A stretch of 52,261 nt of DNA, from NCBI RefSeq assembly GCF_000430725.1, contig NZ_KE387204.1:1-52261 (forward strand), in the 5' to 3' direction. The stretch's first letter is position 1; the number at the start of each line of letters is the position of its first letter. The notes under the pieces are model-generated. The model was not told where the DNA came from. It worked only from the letters and a program-made list of their open reading frames with translations, and searched no databases. Of this stretch, positions 24,470 through 31,796 are shown in pieces. A program made the translations under genes and the position numbers. This stretch comes from Azohydromonas australica DSM 1124 (lineage in GTDB: Bacteria; Pseudomonadota; Gammaproteobacteria; Burkholderiales; Burkholderiaceae_C).

Positions 24470-25560
24470 GCCTCGCGGCCGCGGCGCCTAGCCGCCGCGG
24501 CCACCACCCCCAGGCCCGCGAACATCAGGGCCCAGCTGCCCGGCTCGGGCACCGGCGTGGCGACGTAGCCGCGCAGGTAGCCGTGGAACAGCCCGTAGCC
24601 CACGACCTGCCCGCTCTCGTTGATGCCCTGCGCCGACAGCAGCGTCCAGCGCCCTGACTGGTCCGGCGCGACCAGCGAGTTGAGATCGTGGCGCACGCCG
24701 TCGCGCCACAGGAAGGCGTCGAAGTTGTACATGCCCACCACCCAGCCCTGCTCGTTGATGTCGAAGGCCTCGCCGAAGCCTTCGCTGGCGAGCGCGGTCA
24801 TCGTGCCGCCGCTGTAGAGGAAAGGCAGCAGCTCGCCCTGCGCGGTGTAGCTGTAGCCCACCACCTGGCCGGCGTTGTTGACGGCGTGCGCCTGGCCGAA
24901 GGTGCCGCCCAGCGAGGGCAGCAGCGTGGCCGTGCCGTTGTCGTACATGAAGGGCCGGCGCACCACGTCGCCCGGCATCACCGCGCCGCCCACCACCACG
25001 CCGCGATCATTGATGCCGAGCCCTTCGCTGGTATTGCCCACACGCAGCTCGCGGCTGAGCGTGCCGTCGTAGATGAAGGTTTGGCCGCTGACCTGCCCCG
25101 TGGCTTGGCCCGCGTCGTTGACGGCGTTGGCCACGCCGCGCGCGAAACTGCCGAAAGGCGCGGCCAGGTCTCGCCAGGCACCGCCGCTGTAGAGCGCCGG
25201 ACGCTGCACGTTGTCGGCGTTGAGCGACCAGCCCGCCACGTCGCCGCGGTTGTTGATTCCCTGCGCGACGCTCAGCGGCCCGCCCAGCGTGCCCAGCTGC
25301 CGCAGGTCGTCCTGGCCGGTCGCCACGAACACCTCGCGCGTGCGGTCGACGCCGTTGGACATCGTGCCCGCCACCAGGCCCGAGTCGTTGATCGCCGCCG
25401 CCGAGCTGCTGCTGAGCGGCGCCAGCGTGCCCAGGTTGTGCACCCGGTAGCGCGGCACCTCCGCCGGCGTGGGCGCCGCGGCCTGCACCGCCTGGACCCC
25501 TCCCAGCGCGGCAGCCGCAGCGACGATGAGCCCATGTGGAAACAGGTTCGCTTGCTTCAT
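24448..25560 (-). CDS. HAF-repeat PEP-CTERM sorting domain protein
   Basis: A 370-residue exported protein. A signal peptide (GLIVAAAAALGGVQAVQAAAPTP) is followed by about seven HAF-type repeats of the form A-x-x-IN-x-x-G-x-VVG (for example AAAINDSGLVAG, QGINNRGDVAG, HAVNNAGQVVG, QGINESGQVVG), probably a beta-propeller. The C-terminus has VPEPGSWALMFAGLG from 337, then a hydrophobic stretch and Arg cluster, the PEP-CTERM signal recognised by exosortase in EPS-forming bacteria. No exosortase is in the window. A strong AAGGAGG ribosome site fixes the start at 25560. Two cysteines after the Arg cluster (RVACC) are unusual; the last seven codons overlap the transglycosylase gene. Confidence 0.9.
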   Translation of the reverse strand: MKQANLFPHGLIVAAAAALGGVQAVQAAAPTPAEVPRYRVHNLGTLAPLSSSSAAAINDSGLVAGTMSNGVDRTREVFVATGQDDLRQLGTLGGPLSVAQGINNRGDVAGWSLNADNVQRPALYSGGAWRDLAAPFGSFARGVANAVNDAGQATGQVSGQTFIYDGTLSRELRVGNTSEGLGINDRGVVVGGAVMPGDVVRRPFMYDNGTATLLPSLGGTFGQAHAVNNAGQVVGYSYTAQGELLPFLYSGGTMTALASEGFGEAFDINEQGWVVGMYNFDAFLWRDGVRHDLNSLVAPDQSGRWTLLSAQGINESGQVVGYGLFHGYLRGYVATPVPEPGSWALMFAGLGVVAAAARRRGREAQRVACC

Positions 25561-25575
25561 GCTGCACCTCCTTGT

Positions 25576-25689
25576 GCGCCGGCTTGGGCACTGCGGGTGC
25601 CCAGCCGGCGCTTTGGCGGCGCTGGAAGCGTTTCTTACCGTCTGCAATAGATGCTTGCAGACGAGGCCGGGGCGTCGTGGCGCCCCGGC
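25576..25689. promoter_or_regulatory. Three consecutive dyads between metY and the PEP-CTERM gene
   Basis: Dyad 1 pairs 25666-25674 with 25681-25689 (9 bp). Dyad 2 pairs GTCTGCAA (25640-25647) with TTGCAGAC (25655-25662), 7-nt spacer. Dyad 3 pairs 25576-25591 with 25597-25611 (15 bp with one bulged base) and ends 15 bp before the PEP-CTERM start. None is followed by a T-tract on the minus strand. They may be operators or leader-RNA hairpins. Confidence 0.5.
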
Positions 25690-25698
25690 GGCGGCTTC

Positions 25699-26970
25699 TT
25701 ACACCGCGGCCAGCGCCTGGTCGATGTCGGCCTTGAGGTCGTCAATGTGCTCGATGCCGATGGACAGCCGCACCGTGTCCACCGTCACCCCGGCCTTGGC
25801 CAGCTCCTCGGGCGAGAGCTGGCGGTGCGTGGTGGAAGCCGGATGGCAGGCCAGCGACTTGGCGTCACCGATGTTCACCAGCCGCGTCACCAGCTTGAGC
25901 GCGTCCTGGAAGCGCGCGCCGCCTTCCAGCCCGCCTTCCACGCCGAAGGTCAGGATGCCCGAGGCGTGGCCGCCCATGTAGCGCTGCACCAGCTCGTGGT
26001 CGGCGTGGTCGGGCAGGCCCGCGTAGTTCACCCACTTGACCTTCGGATGCTCTTGCAGGTGCTGCGCCAGCGCCAGGGTGTTGTCGCAGATGCGCTCCAT
26101 GCGCAGCGCCACGGTCTCGATGCCCTGGAGGATCAGGAAGGCGTTGAAAGGGCTGATGGCCGCGCCGGTGTTGCGCAGCGGCACCACGCGCGCGCGGCCG
26201 ATGTAGGCCGCCTCGCCCAGCGCCTGCGTGTAGACCACGCCGTGGTAGCTGACGTCGGGCTCGTTGAGGCGCTTGAAGCGCTGCGCGTGCTGCGCCCAGG
26301 GGAACTTGCCCGAGTCCACGATCACGCCGCCGATGGAGTTGCCGTGGCCGCCGAGGTACTTGGTCAGCGAGTGCACCACGATGTCGGCGCCGTGCTCGAA
26401 GGGCCGGCACAGGAAGGGCGTGGGCACGGTGTTGTCCACGATCAGCGGCACGCCGTGGCGGTGCGCGATCTCGGCCAGCGCGTGGAAGTCGGTGACGTTG
26501 CCCAGCGGGTTGCCGATGGACTCGCAGAAGATGGCCTTGGTGCGCTCGTCGATCAGCGGCTCGAAGGAGGCCGGGTCGCGCGGGTTGGCGAAACGGGTCG
26601 TGATGCCCGACAGCGGCAGCGTGTGGGCGAACAGGTTGTAGGTGCCGCCGTAGAGGGTGGAGGAGGAGACGATGTTGTCGCCGGCCTCGGCGATGGTCTG
26701 GACGGCGTAGGTGATGGCCGCCATGCCCGAGGCCACCGCCAGCGCGCCAATGCCGCCTTCCAGCGCCGCGATGCGCTGCTCCAGCACCGCGGTGGTCGGA
26801 TTCATGATGCGCGTGTAGATGTTGCCGGCCACCTTGAGGTCGAACAGGTCGGCGCCGTGCTGCGTGTCGTCGAAGGCGTAGGCGGTGGTCTGGTAGATCG
26901 GCACCGCCACGGCCTTGGTGGTGGGATCGGGGCTGTAGCCGCCGTGCACGGCCAGGGTTTCGAATTTCAT
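25699..26970 (-). CDS. metY: O-acetylhomoserine aminocarboxypropyltransferase (sulfhydrylase)
   Basis: A 423-residue PLP enzyme of the Cys/Met metabolism family, making homocysteine from O-acetylhomoserine and sulfide in direct-sulfhydrylation methionine synthesis. The start KFETLAVHGGYSPDPTTKAVAVPIYQTTAY and YTRIMNPT are typical of MetY/Met17. The PLP-binding lysine is Lys204 (SLTKYLGGHG). The insertion around 235-265 (GKFPWAQHAQRFKRLNEPDVSYHG) separates MetY from MetB/MetC. GGAGGAG lies just before ATG 26970. metK, another methionine-pathway gene, lies 18 kb away and is not linked. Confidence 0.95.
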   Translation of the reverse strand: MKFETLAVHGGYSPDPTTKAVAVPIYQTTAYAFDDTQHGADLFDLKVAGNIYTRIMNPTTAVLEQRIAALEGGIGALAVASGMAAITYAVQTIAEAGDNIVSSSTLYGGTYNLFAHTLPLSGITTRFANPRDPASFEPLIDERTKAIFCESIGNPLGNVTDFHALAEIAHRHGVPLIVDNTVPTPFLCRPFEHGADIVVHSLTKYLGGHGNSIGGVIVDSGKFPWAQHAQRFKRLNEPDVSYHGVVYTQALGEAAYIGRARVVPLRNTGAAISPFNAFLILQGIETVALRMERICDNTLALAQHLQEHPKVKWVNYAGLPDHADHELVQRYMGGHASGILTFGVEGGLEGGARFQDALKLVTRLVNIGDAKSLACHPASTTHRQLSPEELAKAGVTVDTVRLSIGIEHIDDLKADIDQALAAV

Positions 26971-27050
26971 GCTTTGCTCCTCCGGATTCATAGGGGGGAC
27001 CGCAGTGTAGGCAGTGCCGCGGCGGGTGCACGCGCACCGGAAGTTGCGAT

Positions 27051-27083
27051 GGCTCAAATTCGACTTGCAGCCCGTTTTGAGCC
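27051..27083. promoter_or_regulatory. Inverted repeat in the metY/DUF3149 divergent region
   Basis: GGCTCAAA (27051-27058) and TTTGAGCC (27076-27083) are perfect inverted copies separated by 17 bp, centred in the 175-bp gap between metY (minus) and the DUF3149 gene (plus). The size is compatible with a regulator binding two half-sites; no regulator is identified. Confidence 0.35.
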
Positions 27084-27145
27084 TGCGCAAAGGGAGTTTT
27101 CACCTGCGGTAGTCAGATAAGCGCATCCAAGACGAGGAGGACACC

Positions 27146-27295
27146 ATGCATGCGCTGAAGGATCTGCTGACCACCGACTACGGCCTGATGAGCGTCGCCG
27201 TGATCGCCGTCACCCTGGGCCTGGGCGGCTTCTACCTGCGCTACTTCCTGCGCCATATCCAGGAGGACATTGCCCGCCACGCCGCCAAGCGCTGA
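27146..27295 (+). CDS. DUF3149 small membrane protein (49 aa)
   Basis: A 49-residue protein (MHALKDLLTTDYGLMSVAVI at the start) with one transmembrane helix at about 13-35 and a basic C-terminal helix (RHIQEDIARHAAKR). This layout matches the DUF3149 family of very short inner-membrane proteins in beta- and gamma-proteobacteria, of unknown function. A strong GAGGAGGA ribosome site precedes the ATG. It diverges from metY and converges on terC. Confidence 0.85.
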   Translation: MHALKDLLTTDYGLMSVAVIAVTLGLGGFYLRYFLRHIQEDIARHAAKR

Positions 27296-27361
27296 GCCCC
27301 TCCCGCGGCGGCGCCGCACCGCGCGGCCCGCATCCGCCAGGCCGCGCCGCCCCTGTGAGGC

Positions 27362-28402
27362 TCAAGACTGGCGCGCCGGCCGCGGCGTGCCTTCGCGCGC
27401 CTGCTCTTGCGGCAGCTTCTCCCGCGGCGCCCTCTCCTGCGGCGCCTGCCCGCGCGTCTTCCACAGCGACACCAGCACGCCGCCCGCGATCAGCGCGGCC
27501 GTGACGGAGAGGCTGATCACCGGCGGCATCTTGCCGACGATGTTGACCAGGAAGATCTTGCCGCCGATGAACACCAGCACCAGCGCCAGCGCGTACTTCA
27601 GGTAGGCGAAGCGGTGGATCATCGCCGCCAGCGCGAAGTACAGCGCGCGCAGGCCCAGGACCGCGAAGATGTTGCTGGTGTAGACGATGAACGGGTCGGT
27701 GGTGATGGCGAAGATCGCCGGCACCGAGTCCACCGCGAACACCAGGTCTGCCAGCTCCACCATGCACAGCGCCAGGAACAGCGGCGTGGCCCACAGCACG
27801 GCCTTGCCGCTGGCCGGATGCGGCTGGCGCACGAAGAAGTCGCGCCCGTGCAGCCCGTCCGTCACGCGCATGTGCCGGCGCAGGAACTTCAGCAGCGGGT
27901 TGCGCGCCAGGTCCGTCTGGTGGTCGCGCATCCACAGCATCTTGATGCCGGTGAGCACCAGGAAGGCGCCGAAGAAGTAGAGCACCCAGCTGTACTGCGA
28001 CACCAGCGCCGCGCCCAGCCCGATCAGCAGCGCGCGCAGCACGATCACGCCCAGGATTCCCCAGAACAGCACGCGGTGCTGGTACTGCCGCGGCACGGCG
28101 AAGAAGCCGAAGATCAGCGCGATCACGAAGACGTTGTCCATCGACAGCGACTTCTCGATCAGGTAGCCGGTGAAGTACTCCAGGCCCGGCTGGGCGCCGA
28201 GCTGGTGCCAGACCCAGGCGCCGAAGATCAGCGCCACCCCGATGTAGCCGGCCGACAGCCACAGGCTCTCGCGCACGCCGATTTCGTGCTCGTCGCGGTG
28301 CAGCACGCCCAGGTCCAGCGCCAGCAGCAGCGCCACGATGGCCAGGAAGCTCAGCCACAGCCACAGCGGCTGGGTCAGGAAAGGGGTGTGAAGGAATTCC
28401 AT
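27362..28402 (-). CDS. TerC/Alx family integral membrane protein
   Basis: A 346-residue inner-membrane protein with about eight to nine helices. Family hallmarks are ALDLGVLHRDEHEIGVRESLWLS, FTGYLIEKSLSMDNVFVIALIF and AVDSVPAIFAITTDPFIVYTSNIFAVLGLRALYF, with conserved Asp residues in membrane segments. TerC/Alx proteins are linked to Mn2+ export, alkaline response or tellurite resistance. The last ~35 residues are a polar Pro/Gln/Arg/Glu-rich cytosolic tail not typical of the family. A TerB-like gene lies immediately upstream. I looked for a yybP-ykoY Mn riboswitch in the leader and saw none; an 11-bp hairpin is there instead. Confidence 0.93.
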   Translation of the reverse strand: MEFLHTPFLTQPLWLWLSFLAIVALLLALDLGVLHRDEHEIGVRESLWLSAGYIGVALIFGAWVWHQLGAQPGLEYFTGYLIEKSLSMDNVFVIALIFGFFAVPRQYQHRVLFWGILGVIVLRALLIGLGAALVSQYSWVLYFFGAFLVLTGIKMLWMRDHQTDLARNPLLKFLRRHMRVTDGLHGRDFFVRQPHPASGKAVLWATPLFLALCMVELADLVFAVDSVPAIFAITTDPFIVYTSNIFAVLGLRALYFALAAMIHRFAYLKYALALVLVFIGGKIFLVNIVGKMPPVISLSVTAALIAGGVLVSLWKTRGQAPQERAPREKLPQEQAREGTPRPARQS

Positions 28403-28452
28403 GGGGTCTGCCGGAGGCAGGTGGTGAAGACGTGGCGGTGCGCGGATCAGGC

Positions 28453-28482
28453 CCGCCGCCCGGCCACCGGCCCGGGCGGCGG
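28453..28482 (-). promoter_or_regulatory. GC-rich hairpin between terB-like and terC genes
   Basis: An 11-bp perfect stem (28453-28463 with 28472-28482) with an 8-nt loop lies 50 nt ahead of the terC start and just after the TerB-like stop. There is no U-tract. It may lower downstream expression or protect the upstream transcript. Confidence 0.4.
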
Positions 28483-28494
28483 CGGCTCAAGGCC

Positions 28495-28929
28495 TCAGGC
28501 CGCGGCCTGCGGCACGGGGTGCAACGACGGCACCGGCAGCGGCCGGGGCAGCCGCCACCAGGCCGCCACCGTGTTCAGCAGCACCGCCTCGCCCTCGGCG
28601 ATGTAGCGGTCGGCCTCGGCCAGCTGGCAGCAGCACTGCAGCACCTGGTGGCGCAGCGCCGGGTCGCTCACCTCGTCCAGCAGCACCGTGAGCGCCACCG
28701 GATCGACGCGGCAGGCCTCGTCCCAGGCCAGCTGCGGCGCCGACTGCAGGTCCTCGCAGCAGTCGTGCAGCACCTCCATGAACTCCGAGGGCAGCATGCC
28801 CAGGCACTGCGCCGCCTGCATGTGCTCCAGCGCCTGGAACTCCTCGTGGGAGAAGTGCCCGTCGGCCAGCATGGTCAGCGCCACGATGCGGGCGGCGGCC
28901 TGGGGGCTGTTGTGCGGATAGCTGCGCAT
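28495..28929 (-). CDS. TerB-like (DjlA N-terminal-like) protein
   Basis: A 144-residue soluble helical protein. The two halves each contain the acidic helix-turn of TerB domains: ALTMLADGHFSHEEFQALE near 19-37 and LAEADRYIAEGEAVLLNTVAAWW near 111-133. TerB domains bind metal ions and act with TerC at the membrane in metal-stress complexes. Here a TerC gene follows 92 nt downstream on the same strand, supporting a functional pair. It has four cysteines, three of them clustered as CCCQ and DCCED, which is unusual. Start at 28929 is the natural MRSYPHNSPQAAARI beginning. Confidence 0.75.
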   Translation of the reverse strand: MRSYPHNSPQAAARIVALTMLADGHFSHEEFQALEHMQAAQCLGMLPSEFMEVLHDCCEDLQSAPQLAWDEACRVDPVALTVLLDEVSDPALRHQVLQCCCQLAEADRYIAEGEAVLLNTVAAWWRLPRPLPVPSLHPVPQAAA

Positions 28930-29067
28930 GAAGAACGCTCCTTGCGTCGGAAGTCGGTCGTTGGATGCGTGCCCGCGGCAGCGGACACGCGCAAAAGGTA
29001 GGCGGCGTGAAACTTCCAAAAAAGCAGCGGATCACAGAGCCACCCTTCGCTCAAAACTGAGGAACCC

Positions 29068-29955
29068 ATGGCTCCCGACTTCAGCTACCGCCACCTGCAC
29101 TACTTCTGGGTCGTGGCGCAGGAGGGCGGGATGGCGCGCGCCGCGGCGCGGCTGGGGGTGGCAGTGCAGACCGTCAGCGCCCAGGTGCGCGAGCTGGAGC
29201 GCGCGCTGGGCCACACGCTGCTGCGCCCGGCCGGGCGCGGGCTGGCGCTGACCGAGGCCGGCCAGGCCGCGCTGCGCCAGGCCGACCGGATCTTTGCCCT
29301 GGGCGCGCAGCTGCCGGCGCTGGTGCAGGAGGCTGCCGGCACGGCCGTGGTGCGGCTGCACGTGGGGCTGTGCGACGGGCTGCCCAAGCTGGCGGTGCAC
29401 CGCCTGCTGCAGCCGGTGCTGGCGCAGCCCGACCTGCGGCTGCTGTGCCACGACGGCGAGTTCGACGAGTTGCTGGCGGCGCTGGCGCTGCACCGGCTGG
29501 ACCTGGTGCTGAGCGACCACCCCGCCCCGCCGCACCCGGGGCTGCGCATCCACGGCCATGCCGTGGGGCGCTCGGCCATCGCCTGGTACGCCGCGCCCGC
29601 GCTGCAGGCCGCCGCGCGCGAGGACTTCCCGCGCTCGCTGGCGCGGCTGCCGCTGCTGCTGCCCACCGGCCACGCCGCCATGCGCGCGGGGCTGGACCGC
29701 TGGTTCGAGCAGGAGGGCATCGCCCCGCGCGTGGCCGGCGAGTTCGAGGACAGCGCGCTGCTCAAGACCTTCGGCGCCGGCGGCCTGGGCGTGTTCCCGG
29801 CCGTGGAGCTGGTGGACGAGGAGCTGCGCCGCCACTACGGCGTGGAGTGCGTGGGCCGCTGCGCCGGGGTCGAGCAGCGCTTCTTCGCCTTCTGCAGCGA
29901 GCGCAAGGTGCAGCACCCGCTGGTGGAGCGCGTGCTGGCAAGCACCACGGCCTGA
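29068..29955 (+). CDS. LysR family transcriptional regulator, NhaR-like
   Basis: A 295-residue LysR-type regulator. The start, YRHLHYFWVVAQEGGMARAAARLGVAVQTVSAQVRELE, closely follows NhaR (YNHLYYFW... PQTITGQIRALE), and the effector domain has the NhaR-type stretches LDLVLSDHP, GEFEDSALLKTFGAGGLGVFP and RFFAFCSERKVQHPLVERV. NhaR activates nhaA on Na+ in E. coli. Here no antiporter gene is adjacent; instead an MFS/HlyD/NodT efflux operon starts 76 bp downstream on the same strand, which it may control. GAGGAA precedes ATG 29068. It diverges from the TerB-like gene across 138 bp. Confidence 0.9.
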   Translation: MAPDFSYRHLHYFWVVAQEGGMARAAARLGVAVQTVSAQVRELERALGHTLLRPAGRGLALTEAGQAALRQADRIFALGAQLPALVQEAAGTAVVRLHVGLCDGLPKLAVHRLLQPVLAQPDLRLLCHDGEFDELLAALALHRLDLVLSDHPAPPHPGLRIHGHAVGRSAIAWYAAPALQAAAREDFPRSLARLPLLLPTGHAAMRAGLDRWFEQEGIAPRVAGEFEDSALLKTFGAGGLGVFPAVELVDEELRRHYGVECVGRCAGVEQRFFAFCSERKVQHPLVERVLASTTA

Positions 29956-30031
29956 GCCCGGCACCGGGCTGATCCCGCCCGGCGGGACGGCCGGCACTTC
30001 GCGGGCGCAGCGCTTGCCCAAGGTGCCCGCC

Positions 30032-31792
30032 ATGGCCGACCCCTACGCCCCGCGCGCCTGGCTGCCGCACGAGCGGCCGATGATGCCGGGCTCGCCCTCC
30101 ACGCCGCTGCACACGCCCGCGCGCCGCGCCGCCTACGCCGCGGTGGGGCTGCTGGTGTCGCTCACCGGCGGCCTGGGCAACGCGCTGGTCAGCGCCAACC
30201 TGCAGAGCCTGCAGGGCGCGCTGGGCCTGTACGCCGCGGAGGCCGCGTGGCTGCCCGCGGCCTTCGTGATGAGCAACGTGTCCATGAACCTGCTGCTGGT
30301 GAAGTTCCGCCAGCAGTACGGGCTGCGCCTGTTCACCGAGACCTTCATGGCGCTGTACGCGCTCATCGCGCTGGCGCACGTGTTCGTGCACGACTTCTCC
30401 TCCGCGCTGGCGCTGCGCGCGGCGCACGGCATGGCCGCCGCGGCCACCACCTCGCTGGGCCTGTACTACATGCTGCAGGCCTTCCCCGCGCGGCTGCGCC
30501 TGCGCGGGCTGGTGATCGCGCTGGGCACCTCGCAGCTGGCGCTGCCGCTGGCGCGGCTGCTGCCGGTGGGCGTGCTGGAGGCCTCGGCCTGGCGCGGGCT
30601 GACGCTGTTCGAGGCCGGCCTCGCGCTGCTGTCCTTCGGCGCCGTGCTGGCGCTGAAGCTGCCCCCGGGCGACCGCTACCGCGTGTTCGAGAAGCTGGAC
30701 TTCCTCACCTTCGCCCTCTTCGCTCCCGGCATGGCGCTGCTGTGCGCGGTGCTGGGGCTGGGCCGCACGCTGTGGTGGACCGAGAGCGCCTGGCTGGGCT
30801 GGGCGCTGGCCGGCGCCGTCGTGCTGCTCACGGCCGCCGTCGCGCTGGAGCACCACCGCCGCAACCCGCTGCTCAACACGCGCTGGATCAGCAGCGCGGG
30901 CCTGGTCCGCCTGGGCCTGGTGATGCTGCTCATCCGCGTGGTGCTCTCCGAGCAGGGCGTGGGCGCGGTGGGGCTGCTGCAGACGCTGGGCATGGGGCCG
31001 GACCAGCTGCGCCCGCTGTTCGCCATCGTGCTGCTGGGCACGGTGGCGGGCGTGGGCGCCAGCGCCTGGCTGATCAGCCCGGCGCGGCTGCACTGGCCGA
31101 TCCTGTTCGCGCTGGCGCTGATGATCCTGGGCTCGCTGCTCGACACCCGCGCCACCAGCCTGACGCGCCCGCAGGAGCTGTATGCGAGCCAGTTCCTGCT
31201 CGCCTTCGGCAGCGCCTATTTCCTGGGGCCGGCCATGCTCTCGGGCATGTCGCAGGTGATCGCGCAGCCGCGCAACCTGGTGAGCTTCACGGTGATCTTC
31301 GGCATCAGCCAGAACCTGGGCGGGCTGGCCGGATCGGCGCTGGTCGGCACCTTCCAGACCTGGCGCGAGAAGTTCCACTCCAGCCAGATCACCGAGGGGT
31401 TCACCTTGCTCGACCCGCTGGTGGTGTCGCGCATCCAGGCCGGCGCCGCCGCCTTCGCCGGCACGCAGACCGACCCCGTGCTGCGCAACGCCCAGGGCAG
31501 CGCCGCGCTGGCCGCCGCCGCCACGCGCGAGGCCCACGTGCTGGCCTATGCCGACGTGTTCCTGCTCACCGGCGTGCTGGCGGCGCTGACGCTGCTGTTC
31601 CTGATGGGCCATGCCGCCTGGGCCGCGCGCCGCGGCGCGCCGGAGATGGCGCAGCGCGCCGCGCCCGCCCCGGCCGCCGCCCCTTCCGCAACCCCCGCCC
31701 CGGCCATGCCGGCGCCGCCGCCAGCCGCCGCGCCCTCACCGGGCCGCCCCGGCAGCGCCGACCCCAACGCGCCGCTGACCGACACGGTGTGA
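30032..31792 (+). CDS. MFS transporter, DHA2/EmrB-like
   Basis: A 586-residue inner-membrane drug:H+ antiporter-type protein. It has about 14 hydrophobic segments starting at AAYAAVGLLVSLTGGLGNALVS (~33) and the EmrB-like pattern of the N-terminal half (EAAWLPAAFVMSNVSMNLLLVKF). The last ~45 residues are a Pro/Ala-rich tail. It is followed after 4 nt by an HlyD/EmrA-type adaptor and then an outer-membrane lipoprotein, so it is the pump of a tripartite system. The substrate is unknown. ATG 30032 is preceded by AAGG. Confidence 0.9.
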   Translation: MADPYAPRAWLPHERPMMPGSPSTPLHTPARRAAYAAVGLLVSLTGGLGNALVSANLQSLQGALGLYAAEAAWLPAAFVMSNVSMNLLLVKFRQQYGLRLFTETFMALYALIALAHVFVHDFSSALALRAAHGMAAAATTSLGLYYMLQAFPARLRLRGLVIALGTSQLALPLARLLPVGVLEASAWRGLTLFEAGLALLSFGAVLALKLPPGDRYRVFEKLDFLTFALFAPGMALLCAVLGLGRTLWWTESAWLGWALAGAVVLLTAAVALEHHRRNPLLNTRWISSAGLVRLGLVMLLIRVVLSEQGVGAVGLLQTLGMGPDQLRPLFAIVLLGTVAGVGASAWLISPARLHWPILFALALMILGSLLDTRATSLTRPQELYASQFLLAFGSAYFLGPAMLSGMSQVIAQPRNLVSFTVIFGISQNLGGLAGSALVGTFQTWREKFHSSQITEGFTLLDPLVVSRIQAGAAAFAGTQTDPVLRNAQGSAALAAAATREAHVLAYADVFLLTGVLAALTLLFLMGHAAWAARRGAPEMAQRAAPAPAAAPSATPAPAMPAPPPAAAPSPGRPGSADPNAPLTDTV

Positions 31793-31796
31793 CGCC

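Noticed and set aside
28403..28494. yybP-ykoY manganese riboswitch upstream of terC
   Set aside because: The leader is short and GC-rich with a single hairpin; none of the conserved riboswitch loop sequences is present.
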